A stretch of 64,000 bases of DNA, taken from contig NZ_FCOJ02000034.1 of NCBI RefSeq assembly GCF_001545035.1, positions 16,876 through 80,875 of the forward strand. The letters are read 5' to 3'. The stretch comes from Caballeronia glebae. GTDB taxonomy: Bacteria; Pseudomonadota; Gammaproteobacteria; Burkholderiales; Burkholderiaceae. How positions within the stretch are numbered: the first letter of the stretch is position 1; every line of letters begins with the position of its first letter. This document shows, piece by piece, positions 35,985 to 44,731 of the stretch. The notes below the pieces were generated by a model. It did not search any database and had not been told where the DNA came from. It saw only the letters and a list, made by a program, of their open reading frames with translations. The position numbers and the translations under genes were made by a program.

Positions 35985-37175
35985 ATGACGAAGCCACTTC
36001 AGGGCATCCGCGTGCTCGAAATGGGTCAGCTCATCGCTGGGCCATTTGCAGGAAAGATGCTCGCTGAATTCGGCGCGCAGGTCACCAAAGTCGAACCCCC
36101 GGTTACGGGCGATCCCTTGCGCAAATGGCGTCTCCTTCACGAAGGAACGTCGGTATGGTGGGCAGCACAGTCGCGCAACAAAGAATCGCTGACGCTTGAT
36201 CTTCGCTCCCCGGAAGGACAGGACGTTATTCGCAAGCTCGTCGCAGACAGCGACGTACTCATTGAGAATTTCCGGCCGGGCACGCTCGAAGGCTGGGGCC
36301 TTGGCTGGGATGAATTGCATGCGCGGAACCCTGGTCTCATCATGCTGCGCGTATCGGGCTACGGTCAGACGGGACCTTACCGTGATCGTCCAGGCTTTGG
36401 CGTCGTCGCGGAAGCAATGGGCGGCTTGCGTCATCTGAGTGGCGAGCCAGGCCGCACGCCTGTGCGGGTGGGTATTTCAATTGGCGACTCGCTTTCCGCC
36501 CTGCACGGCGTGATCGGCATTTTGCTCGCGCTGCGGCACCGTGATCAGAACGGCGGAGAAGGCCAAATGATCGACGTCGCTCTCTATGAGTCGGTTTTCA
36601 ACATGATGGAAAGCCTTCTCCCGGAATACTCGACATTCGGCACAGTACGTCAGCCGGCCGGCAGCAGTCTGCCGGGCATCGCGCCCTCGAACGCTTACCG
36701 CTGCTCCGACGGCAAATATGCGCTGATCGCCGGCAACGGTGACAGCATTTTCCGACGCCTCATGGACCTGATCGGACGCCGCGATCTCGGCGAAGATCCC
36801 GCGCTCGCGCAGAACGACGGTCGCGTGAAGAGCGTCGAGCGCATCGATGCGGCGATCGCTGAATGGACAAGCACTCAGACGCTCGAAAACGTCCTCGCCG
36901 CGCTCAATGAAGCACGCATCCCCGCGGGGAAGATTTACGACGTCGCGGACATTGCAGACGACCCTCACTACCGTGCGCGCGACATGATCCTTGAGACACA
37001 GCTGCCGGATGGCACGCCCGTGAAGGTGCCGGGCGTGGTACCGAAGCTGAGCGCAACGCCCGGTACGGTCGATACGTTGGCACCGACGCTTGGCGAGCAT
37101 ACGGACACAGTTCTCGGGCGGATCGGGATTGACACCCAAACCCGCGACGCCTGGCGCGCGCGCGGCATCATTTGA
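35985..37175 (+). CDS. CaiB/BaiF family III CoA-transferase
   Basis: A 396-residue family III CoA-transferase. The catalytic Asp168 lies in ISIGDSLSALHG, close to the Asp169 of formyl-CoA transferase. The N-terminal GIRVLEMGQLIAGPFAGKMLAEFGA and GYGQTGPYRDRPG blocks are typical. It moves CoA from a donor such as succinyl-CoA to a carboxylic acid. The ATG at 35985 has a CAGGAGA ribosome site. The HMG-CoA-lyase-like gene starts 11 nt after its stop, so the transferase probably makes the CoA thioester which that lyase cleaves. Confidence 0.9.
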   Translation: MTKPLQGIRVLEMGQLIAGPFAGKMLAEFGAQVTKVEPPVTGDPLRKWRLLHEGTSVWWAAQSRNKESLTLDLRSPEGQDVIRKLVADSDVLIENFRPGTLEGWGLGWDELHARNPGLIMLRVSGYGQTGPYRDRPGFGVVAEAMGGLRHLSGEPGRTPVRVGISIGDSLSALHGVIGILLALRHRDQNGGEGQMIDVALYESVFNMMESLLPEYSTFGTVRQPAGSSLPGIAPSNAYRCSDGKYALIAGNGDSIFRRLMDLIGRRDLGEDPALAQNDGRVKSVERIDAAIAEWTSTQTLENVLAALNEARIPAGKIYDVADIADDPHYRARDMILETQLPDGTPVKVPGVVPKLSATPGTVDTLAPTLGEHTDTVLGRIGIDTQTRDAWRARGII

Positions 37176-37186
37176 AGGAGCGTGCC

Positions 37187-38155
37187 ATGAGCGGCAGCAA
37201 GCGTATCTATATTCACGAAGTCGCGACTCGAGACGGCTTTCAAAATGAAGCACAATTTGTCGACACCGATGCGAAGATCGCCTTGATCGATCGTCTGAGC
37301 GCATGCGGGTACGCCAAGATCGAAATCACCTCGTTCACCTCCCCGAAAGCCATTCCCGCGTTGCGTGATGCCGAAGCAGTGATGCACGGCATCGCCAGAC
37401 ACGATCGTGTTGTTTATACAGTTCTCGTGCCCAACATCAAGGGCGCCGAACGTGCATTGTCGTGCGGCGTGGATGAAGTCAACCTCGTGATGTCGGTAAG
37501 CGAGAGTCACAACCGCACGAATTTGCGCATGAACCGCGAGCAGTCGTTCGCGCAACTGCGCGATGTAATCAGCGTTGTAAAGCAGACTAACGTGGCCATC
37601 AATGTCTCCCTTTCTACAGCGATGGGCTGTCCGATGGAAGGCGACATCGCACAGGCAGAGGTTCTCGACTGGATGCAGCGCTTTGCTGATCTGGGCGTCC
37701 ATGGCGTTACGCTTTGCGATACCACGGGCATGGCCTTTCCTTCACAAGTTGGCGCGCTGTGCGCGGCCGCCACAAAGCGCTTCTCCACGTTGGATCTCAC
37801 TTTACATTTCCACAACACCCGCGGTATGGCACTCGCGAATACGCTGGCCGCCCTGGATGCGGGGATCGATAGGTTTGATGCTTCACTCGGCGGCCTTGGC
37901 GGCTGCCCGTACGCACCCGGTGCGACGGGAAATGTTTGCACCGAAGAGCTGGTGCATATGCTGGAACTGGATGGTTACGATACGCGCGTCGATTTAAAGG
38001 CTTTGCTCTCTGCGTCGGCTTTGCTTCCGAGCCTCATTGGCCACGACGTGCCAAGCCAATTGCTGAAATCTGGACAGCGACTTGACCTGCACGCCATCCC
38101 CTGCGTCTCAAGTGACGGCCTTCCAGAGCAACGTGCCTTTGCTGAGAAAGCGTGA
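37187..38155 (+). CDS. Hydroxymethylglutaryl-CoA lyase-like enzyme
   Basis: A 322-residue TIM-barrel lyase of the HMGL-like family. The signature is RDGFQNE with Arg15 and Asp16, LCDTTG, and LHFHNTRG with metal ligands His207 and His209. The late GGLGGCPYAPGATGN carries the active-site Cys. It performs a retro-aldol (Claisen-type) cleavage of a 3-hydroxy-3-branched acyl-CoA to acetyl-CoA plus a keto acid. It sits between the CoA-transferase and the VOC gene, which starts 1 nt after its stop. The real substrate may be a hydroxylated HMG-CoA analogue rather than HMG-CoA. Confidence 0.88.
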   Translation: MSGSKRIYIHEVATRDGFQNEAQFVDTDAKIALIDRLSACGYAKIEITSFTSPKAIPALRDAEAVMHGIARHDRVVYTVLVPNIKGAERALSCGVDEVNLVMSVSESHNRTNLRMNREQSFAQLRDVISVVKQTNVAINVSLSTAMGCPMEGDIAQAEVLDWMQRFADLGVHGVTLCDTTGMAFPSQVGALCAAATKRFSTLDLTLHFHNTRGMALANTLAALDAGIDRFDASLGGLGGCPYAPGATGNVCTEELVHMLELDGYDTRVDLKALLSASALLPSLIGHDVPSQLLKSGQRLDLHAIPCVSSDGLPEQRAFAEKA

Positions 38156-38156
38156 A

Positions 38157-38543
38157 ATGCCGCTTATCGATCACCTTGACCATCTTGTGATGACCTGCAT
38201 CGACGTACGTACTACGACTCGCTTTTACGTCGAAGTCCTCCAAATGCAGGTGGAAACATTCGGCGAAGGACGCACGGCCCTGCGCTTTGGCGACCAGAAG
38301 ATTAACTTGCACCAGCGAGGCGCTGAGTTCGCACCAAGGGCGCATCTTCCCGTCCCCGGAGCGCTTGATCTTTGCTTCATGGCCGCGGTACCGCTCGTGG
38401 ATGTTGTTACTCATCTAAAGCGCTGTAATTGGCCAATTGTTGAGGGCCCCGTCATTCGCACGGGAGCCACAAAAAAGATCCGGTCGATCTACGTTCGCGA
38501 CCCGGATTTAAACCTTGTTGAAATTTCCGTACCGATCGAGTGA
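38157..38543 (+). CDS. VOC/glyoxalase-fold protein
   Basis: A 128-residue vicinal-oxygen-chelate protein with the two beta-alpha-beta-beta-beta repeats (LDHLVMTCIDVRTTTRFYVEVLQM, and the second ending IYVRDPDLNLVEIS). Likely metal ligands are the His in LDHLV, the His in INLHQRG and the Glu in LVEIS. Such small VOC proteins act as isomerases, lyases or dioxygenases. It starts 1 nt after the lyase stop and ends 4 nt before the lactonase start, so it clearly belongs to this operon. Reaction unknown. Confidence 0.82.
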   Translation: MPLIDHLDHLVMTCIDVRTTTRFYVEVLQMQVETFGEGRTALRFGDQKINLHQRGAEFAPRAHLPVPGALDLCFMAAVPLVDVVTHLKRCNWPIVEGPVIRTGATKKIRSIYVRDPDLNLVEISVPIE

Positions 38544-38547
38544 AGCG

Positions 38548-39561
38548 ATGGAACACTACCCTCTTTCCCGTGACTTCCAAGTGACGTTCGACGATTTGCG
38601 AGTCGTGGCACGAGGCCTGACGCGGCCGGAATGCGTTCTTGCGCTCGACAACGACACCTTAATTGCAGCGCACGGCGCGGGCGGCTATTCAGTCGTGACC
38701 TCAGACGGCGCCGTCTCCCATCGCCTGATCGATTCCGAGACCAACTTCGCTCGCACCTATGTGCCCAACGGGATCGCGCTTGCACAGGACGGCCGAGTGC
38801 TTTTCGCCGATCTTGGGAAAACCCACGGCGGACTTTTTTCCGTTGACCGTCGCGGCCAGATGGACACCGTGCTGGACGCGGTCGACGGAGTGCCACTTCC
38901 GCCAAGCAACTTCTTGACCGAAGATGAATATCGTGTGCTCTGGTTCACCGTCAGCACCCGCAAAATCCCCCGAAGCCAAGCTTGGAATCACGAAGTTACC
39001 GACGGCTTCATTGGCGTGATCGATGCTGCGGGGGCCCGCATCGTGGCAGACGGCCTCGGCTACACAAATGAAGTCGCGATTTCTCCAGATCGACGATGGC
39101 TCTATGTCAACGAGACGTACGCTCAACGCGTGAGCCGTTTTCCGCTTCTCGGCACTCCGACTGCTCCGGTACTTGGGACTCGCGAGACAGTAGCGACGCT
39201 GAACGGGGCAGATCTTCCCGACGGGCTTGCATTCGATGTGCACGGTGGACTGTGGCTGACATGTATCGCAAGTAACCGCGTGTTGCTTGTGCGCCCAGAT
39301 GGCGATGTCCAAATCATCCTCGCCGACACCGACTACGACCACGCCCGGCTAGTCGCTCGACGCGCGCGCGAGGCGACGCTACAGCATGCAGACATGCAGA
39401 CGGCTGGAAAGTCCCGTCTCGGTAACGTATCCAGCATCGCGTTCGGAGGTCGCTCGATGTGCACCGCCTACCTCGGCTGTCTCCTCGACGACTGCATCCG
39501 CTCATTCGAGAGCCCGGTCGCCGGCCTTCCATTGCCTCACCGAACGCGCCGCGTTGCCTGA
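38548..39561 (+). CDS. SMP-30/gluconolactonase-family lactonase
   Basis: A 337-residue six-bladed beta-propeller protein. The metal ligands expected for SMP-30/gluconolactonases are visible: Glu28 in TRPECVL, Asn in GYTNEVAIS and Asp in LPDGLAFD. It hydrolyses a sugar or sugar-acid lactone to the open acid. The ATG at 38548 lies 4 nt after the VOC stop, with GAGTGAAG as ribosome site; an earlier start would overlap the VOC gene. It supplies a free hydroxy acid for the dehydratase and dehydrogenases downstream. Confidence 0.85.
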   Translation: MEHYPLSRDFQVTFDDLRVVARGLTRPECVLALDNDTLIAAHGAGGYSVVTSDGAVSHRLIDSETNFARTYVPNGIALAQDGRVLFADLGKTHGGLFSVDRRGQMDTVLDAVDGVPLPPSNFLTEDEYRVLWFTVSTRKIPRSQAWNHEVTDGFIGVIDAAGARIVADGLGYTNEVAISPDRRWLYVNETYAQRVSRFPLLGTPTAPVLGTRETVATLNGADLPDGLAFDVHGGLWLTCIASNRVLLVRPDGDVQIILADTDYDHARLVARRAREATLQHADMQTAGKSRLGNVSSIAFGGRSMCTAYLGCLLDDCIRSFESPVAGLPLPHRTRRVA

Positions 39562-39632
39562 AAGTACATAACCATTGATCGCAAAAGCCCGAGAGCGTAG
39601 CCGATCCCACACTGACTTCGCAGGAGACAGGC

Positions 39633-40955
39633 ATGACAGACATTGAATCGCGGACCATGCGCAAAATTTTGCGCCGCTTTGCCCCCCTTCTAACCATCTG
39701 CTTCGTAGTTGCCTTTTTGGATCGCGTGAATGTCGGTTTCGCCGCTCTTACGATGAACCGTGACCTCGGACTTTCCGCTTCTGCTTTCGGTCTTGCAGCG
39801 GGGCTATTCTTCGTCAGCTATTTTGTTTTCGAAGTTCCTTCGAACATCTTGCTCGAGCGGGTCGGAGCGCGGCGCTGGATTGCTCGCATCATGTTCACAT
39901 GGGGTTTGTGCTCGGCAGCAACTGCCTTTGTGCAAGGCGAGTGGTCTTTCTACGTTGTGCGGGTGCTGCTTGGCGCGGCAGAAGCCGGTTTCTTTCCAGG
40001 CGTTGTGTTCTTCCTTACGCTGTGGGTCCCAGCGACCTATCGCGCCCGCGTGATCGGCCGCTTCATGGCCGCGATGCCGCTCGCTAGCGTGATTGGCTCG
40101 CCCCTGTCAGGCTATTTAATGAGCCTTCACGGATGGCTCGGCCTTGCGGGCTGGCAGATCATGTTTCTCCTCGAGGCGGTGCCCTCACTCGTGCTCGCTC
40201 TTGTGGTACTGCGCGTGTTGCGCGATTCACCGAAGGATGCCGAATGGCTTGACGATAGCGAGCGAGCCTGGCTTGAGTCAACGCTTGCTGATGAACGCCA
40301 GAATCGCGTGACTGCTGTGGAACATGGCGTGTTGAATTTGTTAAAGAGCCCGGTGATCCTGTTCACCGCCGCTGCTTACTTCGGCGTAACAGGTTTCAAC
40401 TATGGGCTGAGTTTTTTCCTGCCTCAGATCGTTCGAGCTTTTGACCTCAGCATCCAGCAAGTCGGATTCGTTAGCGCGCTTCCCTTTATCGCTGGTGCTA
40501 TCGGGATGATCGTCGTGGGCCGTCATTCAGATCGCACTAACGAGCGCCGCTACCATCTACTGCTTCCTCTTGCCTTGGCAGTGATCGGTCTTGCGGGATC
40601 GACGCTTGTGACAGCCCCTGTGGGAAAGCTTGCGTTACTGTGCCTTGCTGCTTTTGGCGTTTTCTCTGCTCTGCCTGTTTTTTGGGTTGTCGCACCGCGT
40701 CTTCTTGGACCGGCAGCAGCGGCAGCGGGTATTGCGTTGATCAACTCGCTTGGCAACCTGTCAGGATTTGTTAATCCCTATGCAGTGGGATTGATTAAAG
40801 ATGCAACCGGAAGTTTTAACGGCGGCCTTCAACTCATCGCCGCTTTTGGAACGCTTGCGTTGATTATTCTGTTCTTCGTTACAACGCGCATCGCAAAAAG
40901 AGACAGAGGTGAGCATTCCGCCTCATCGTCTGTCCCATATAAGACCGAAAGCTAG
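39633..40955 (+). CDS. MFS transporter, ACS family
   Basis: A 440-residue, 12-helix carrier, clearly related to the MFS protein at 30435 (VVAFLDRVNVGFAALTMNRDLG; FEVPSNILLERVGARRWIARIMFTWG; EAGFFPGVVFFLTLW). The family takes up sugar acids and aromatic or dicarboxylic anions with protons. The ATG has a strong GGAGA ribosome site. It sits between the lactonase gene and the DctA-like gene and probably imports the pathway substrate. Confidence 0.88.
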   Translation: MTDIESRTMRKILRRFAPLLTICFVVAFLDRVNVGFAALTMNRDLGLSASAFGLAAGLFFVSYFVFEVPSNILLERVGARRWIARIMFTWGLCSAATAFVQGEWSFYVVRVLLGAAEAGFFPGVVFFLTLWVPATYRARVIGRFMAAMPLASVIGSPLSGYLMSLHGWLGLAGWQIMFLLEAVPSLVLALVVLRVLRDSPKDAEWLDDSERAWLESTLADERQNRVTAVEHGVLNLLKSPVILFTAAAYFGVTGFNYGLSFFLPQIVRAFDLSIQQVGFVSALPFIAGAIGMIVVGRHSDRTNERRYHLLLPLALAVIGLAGSTLVTAPVGKLALLCLAAFGVFSALPVFWVVAPRLLGPAAAAAGIALINSLGNLSGFVNPYAVGLIKDATGSFNGGLQLIAAFGTLALIILFFVTTRIAKRDRGEHSASSSVPYKTES

Positions 40956-41218
40956 AGCAAACGCATCCTTAGAGCAAGCCCCCGCGCATTGTAAGCACAA
41001 CGGCTATTCAGCAGAGCCTCTCGCGCGGCATTCTGGGATTAAGCGAATGCCGGTAGATCTTGTCGCTGCCAGCGCTGCGCAGCGCGGGGATGAACGCATT
41101 CTAAAGGCGCGAATGACCATTTAGGTTTTGACGTAAGTTGCCTAAGTAATCACCCCGACGTGGCAAGCGGAGCATAAGCCGACCCACACTTAATCAAGCA
41201 TTATCGAAGGAGACAGTA

Positions 41219-42532
41219 ATGACTATTTCCACCTCTGTGTCGGCCGCGCCCGAGCCTGTGGTACAGCCACGCAAGCGCTGGTATCGCCACCTCTACGTGC
41301 AGGTTCTGATTGCTGTAATCATCGGCATTCTGCTGGGGCATTTCTATCCGTCGGTCGGCACAGCGATGAAGCCGCTCGGCGACAACTTTCTTAAGCTGAT
41401 CAAGCTGATGGTTGCGCCGCTGATCTTCTGCACAGTGGTTCATGGCATCGCCAGCATGAGTGATATCAAGGCTGTCGGCCGCGTGGGCGTGAAGTCGCTG
41501 ATTTATTTTGAGGTGATGACGACGTTGGCGCTCGCAATTGGGCTAATCGCGGTCAACTTGATGAAGCCTGGTACGGGGATGCACATCGATCCGAGCACTC
41601 TTGATGTCTCTTCCATTGCAGCCTACACAAAAGCCGCCCACGATCAGACCGTCACGGGATTCCTTTCGCACATCATTCCATCGACAGTCTTCGGAGCGTT
41701 CGCAGAGGGCGACATTCTCCAGGTCCTATTCATTTCGATAATCTTTGCGTTCGGTCTGCAGATGCTCGGCGAGCGCGGAAAACCGCTTCTTTCGGTGATC
41801 GATGCAGGCGCGAATACTTTCTTCAACATGGTGCGCATCGTAATGTACGTCTCGCCCATCGGTGCATTTGGGGCGATCGCGTTCACGATCGGAAAGTACG
41901 GTGTGACATCGCTTGCTTCCTACGGACAGCTTCTGTTTACATACTACACGACGGGCGTGATTTTTGTGGTCGTCGTACTCGGCTTGGTCTGTCGGCTTGC
42001 TGGCTTCAGCCTGTTCGCCTTTCTTCGGTACATCCGGGAAGAATTGCTGATCGTTCTGGGGACCTCGTCGTCTGAGTCTGCGCTACCCCGCTTGATGTTG
42101 AAGCTAGAAAGGCTTGGATGCGAAAAGTCCGTCGTCGGGCTCGTTGTTCCGGCAGGGTACTCGTTCAATCTGGACGGGAGCTGCATCAATATGACGGTAC
42201 TTGCGATGTTCATTGCGCAGGCGACGGACAGCGCCTTGAGCCTTGGACATCAAATAACCCTCTTAGTGGTGCTGCTGCTTACTTCGAAGGGTGCGGCAAG
42301 CGTCAGCGGGGGAGCCTTTATTGTGCTCGCAGCTACGCTCAGCTCCGTGCCCGGCATACCGGTCGCAGGTCTCGTCCTCGTTCTTGGCGTGTATCGCTTC
42401 ATTTCTGAGGGCGGTGCGATCATCAATGTCATTGGCAACGGAATCGCGACGATCGTCGTTGCGAAGTGGGAAAAAGCTCTCGATAAAGATGTGTTTCGTA
42501 CACAGCTAGCGCAAGGACCTGGTGACGATTGA
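41219..42532 (+). CDS. DctA-like dicarboxylate/cation symporter with altered binding site
   Basis: A 437-residue member of the DAACS (glutamate/C4-dicarboxylate) family with the serine-rich hairpin (GTSSSESALPRL) and the GYSFNLDGSCINMT block. In the last helix the DctA consensus has Arg four residues before the conserved Asn (SEARALTN); here the segment is SEGGAIIN with Gly399 at that place, and VDRF is VYRF. That Arg binds the distal carboxylate in relatives, so the substrate is probably not a normal C4-dicarboxylate. The ATG has an AAGGAGA ribosome site. Confidence 0.87.
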   Translation: MTISTSVSAAPEPVVQPRKRWYRHLYVQVLIAVIIGILLGHFYPSVGTAMKPLGDNFLKLIKLMVAPLIFCTVVHGIASMSDIKAVGRVGVKSLIYFEVMTTLALAIGLIAVNLMKPGTGMHIDPSTLDVSSIAAYTKAAHDQTVTGFLSHIIPSTVFGAFAEGDILQVLFISIIFAFGLQMLGERGKPLLSVIDAGANTFFNMVRIVMYVSPIGAFGAIAFTIGKYGVTSLASYGQLLFTYYTTGVIFVVVVLGLVCRLAGFSLFAFLRYIREELLIVLGTSSSESALPRLMLKLERLGCEKSVVGLVVPAGYSFNLDGSCINMTVLAMFIAQATDSALSLGHQITLLVVLLLTSKGAASVSGGAFIVLAATLSSVPGIPVAGLVLVLGVYRFISEGGAIINVIGNGIATIVVAKWEKALDKDVFRTQLAQGPGDD

Positions 42533-42540
42533 ACCGCCAT

Positions 42541-42561
42541 GTGCCGGACTTGATCCGGCAC
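42541..42561 (+). terminator. Hairpin after the DctA-like gene
   Basis: GTGCCGGA and TCCGGCAC form a perfect 8-bp stem with a 5-nt loop, 8 nt after the stop codon. There is no T-run, so it may be a Rho-type or processing hairpin that ends the upstream transcript or separates it from the hydroxyacid dehydrogenase gene. Confidence 0.5.
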
Positions 42562-42710
42562 GCCATTACCGGACCGGTGCCCTGAACCTCGAAGGCCTAG
42601 CGCCCACGCAACCTCTCCTTCTCATAGCGTAGCAAGATCGCCAATAAAACCGCTTCGTCGTCTCAATAGTCGATGCACATATCTGAACAAAACAGAGTCT
42701 TGGAATAAAC

Positions 42711-43733
42711 ATGCGTCCTCAATCTGCTTCACTTAAAGTAGTCTTTCTTGACCGTTCAACTATCCCTGCCTCGACAAAACTTAAGGAACTACCATTTCCC
42801 CACGCCTTAGAGGTGTTCGAATCGACCGCTCCCGATCAGTTGCTGGACCGGATTAGCGACGCGGACATAGTTATCACTAACAAAGTGAAATTGAACGGAG
42901 AAGCACTGAAGCAAGCGAAAAACTTGAGATTGATTGCGATAGCCGCAACCGGGACCGACAATGTTGATCTTGGGACCTGCAATGAGATGGGAATAGCGGC
43001 ATGCAACGTGCGGGAATACGCGGGTCACACTGTTCCGGAACACACCTTTGCTTTAATTTTTGCACTTCGTCGAAGCTTGGTTGCATACCGAACAGCCGTG
43101 CAAGCGGGTCGTTGGCAAGAGTCGGGGCAGTTTTGCTTTTTTGATTTTCCTATCAAAGATCTGGCTGGGTCCACACTGGGCATCATTGGGGATGGGGTCC
43201 TAGGAAAGGCGACCGCAGCAATTGGAAGGTCGCTTGGACTGAATGTCTTATTCGCCGCGTTCAAAGGTCGCGATGACATGGGCATGCTCTATACCCCCTT
43301 CGAGAGGGTCCTCGAGGAATCAGACATCATCACGCTTCATTGCCCGCTCAATAGCGAGACACGCGACCTTATTAGCGACGCCGAATTCGCAAAGATGAAG
43401 CGGCAACCCCTGCTGATCAATACGGCGCGTGGCGGGCTCGTCAATGAAGCGGCACTAGTCAAAGCCCTCAAATCCAACACCGTCTCTGGTGCAGGGTTCG
43501 ACGTGGTTACCGAAGAACCACTTCCGGCTGGCAATCCACTGCACGAGGTGCTTGACCACCCCAGCTTCATCCTAACTCCTCACGTTGCGTGGGCGAGTGA
43601 GCAGGCTATTCAAACCTTGGCCGACCAACTCATGGATAAGATTGCGGCCTTCGTACGCGGCGCGCCTTCCAATATCGTCAATAGGCCACGCCTACAAGCT
43701 GTAGAGAGCGTGCAAGTGGGTGGCGACCGATGA
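42711..43733 (+). CDS. D-2-hydroxyacid dehydrogenase (hydroxypyruvate/glycerate type)
   Basis: A 340-residue NAD-dependent dehydrogenase. The nucleotide motif is GDGVLG at 160-165, and the catalytic residues are Arg240 (NTARGGLVNE), Glu269 (VVTEEP) and His291 (LTPHVAW). It interconverts a 2-oxo acid and a D-2-hydroxy acid in the cytoplasm. The ribosome site is weak. In context it would act on hydroxypyruvate- or tartronate-like products or on the pathway acid itself. Confidence 0.87.
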   Translation: MRPQSASLKVVFLDRSTIPASTKLKELPFPHALEVFESTAPDQLLDRISDADIVITNKVKLNGEALKQAKNLRLIAIAATGTDNVDLGTCNEMGIAACNVREYAGHTVPEHTFALIFALRRSLVAYRTAVQAGRWQESGQFCFFDFPIKDLAGSTLGIIGDGVLGKATAAIGRSLGLNVLFAAFKGRDDMGMLYTPFERVLEESDIITLHCPLNSETRDLISDAEFAKMKRQPLLINTARGGLVNEAALVKALKSNTVSGAGFDVVTEEPLPAGNPLHEVLDHPSFILTPHVAWASEQAIQTLADQLMDKIAAFVRGAPSNIVNRPRLQAVESVQVGGDR

Positions 43734-43803
43734 ACACCCATTTGGGCCACTTCCGCCTCACAACTTGTACCCCCATAAATGACATATCGGAATGGACTGA
43801 ATT

Positions 43804-44730
43804 ATGACATCCCAGGAATCTAAGCGCACGATTGTGGGCTTCATCGGGCTCGGCCAGATGGGTAAGCCGATGGCCTTGCGTCTTCTTAACGCGGATACCG
43901 AATTGCGCGTGACGTCGAAAATACAAGATGCCTATGCTGAGTTACAGGCTGCCGGCGCCACGACTGTCGATTCGCTCGCCGGCCTCTCAGACGCCGAAAT
44001 CGTGTTGCTGAGTTTGCCTGGCACCGCGGCCGTCCTCGAAGTCCTATTTGGCGATGGAGGCCTAGCGAGCAAGCTGCGGCCCGGCTCTATTGTCGTAGAT
44101 ACCAGCACGATGGAGCACGGCGCAACTCTAGATATCCACTCCCGCCTGGCGTCGGCAAACATACGCTTTCTCGATGCTCCCGTTTCCGGGATGCAATCGC
44201 GCGCCGAAGACGGTTCATTGACCGTTATGTGTGGTGGTTCGCTGGAAGTTTTTGAAACAGTGCATCCGTGGCTCGCGCGCATGGGTAACAACGTCCTCTA
44301 CATGGGCGAGGCTGGCAGTGGCCAGCTAACAAAACTAGTCAATCAGTTGCTCTTCGATATCAACTGCGCGGCGCTTGCTGAAATCCTTCCCATGTCGCGA
44401 CGCATGGGCCTTGACCCGGAAAAGATCGCGTCTGTTATCAACAGCGGTACCGGACGAAGTTACGCATCGGAGTTCTTCCTTCCCCGAATCTTGAGCCGCC
44501 ATTTCAGCGATGGCTACCCGCTCCAAGCGGCCTACAAGGACCTTGTCAGCGCGGCTGAATTAGGCGCGCGCCATTGCATCCCGATGCCCGTGCTTGCCGC
44601 AGCAACAGCAACTTACCAGATGAGCCTTTTAACCGGCAACCAAGCCACCGATAAGGGTTCGATGACACGATTTTTTGAAGACATGCTGGGCGTGCAATTT
44701 AGCGCCGCAGCTTCTCACACGGAGAAATAA
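43804..44730 (+). CDS. Beta-hydroxyacid dehydrogenase (3-hydroxyisobutyrate/tartronate-semialdehyde type)
   Basis: A 308-residue enzyme with a Rossmann GLGQMG at 15-20, the substrate loop DAPVSGMQSRAEDGSLTVM and the catalytic Lys177 in GQLTKLVNQ. The family oxidises 3-hydroxy acids such as 3-hydroxyisobutyrate, L-threonate or D-glycerate (via tartronate semialdehyde). It ends 1 nt before the IlvD/Edd gene start, so the two are in one operon, as in many sugar-acid clusters. Confidence 0.87.
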   Translation: MTSQESKRTIVGFIGLGQMGKPMALRLLNADTELRVTSKIQDAYAELQAAGATTVDSLAGLSDAEIVLLSLPGTAAVLEVLFGDGGLASKLRPGSIVVDTSTMEHGATLDIHSRLASANIRFLDAPVSGMQSRAEDGSLTVMCGGSLEVFETVHPWLARMGNNVLYMGEAGSGQLTKLVNQLLFDINCAALAEILPMSRRMGLDPEKIASVINSGTGRSYASEFFLPRILSRHFSDGYPLQAAYKDLVSAAELGARHCIPMPVLAAATATYQMSLLTGNQATDKGSMTRFFEDMLGVQFSAAASHTEK

Positions 44731-44731
44731 G

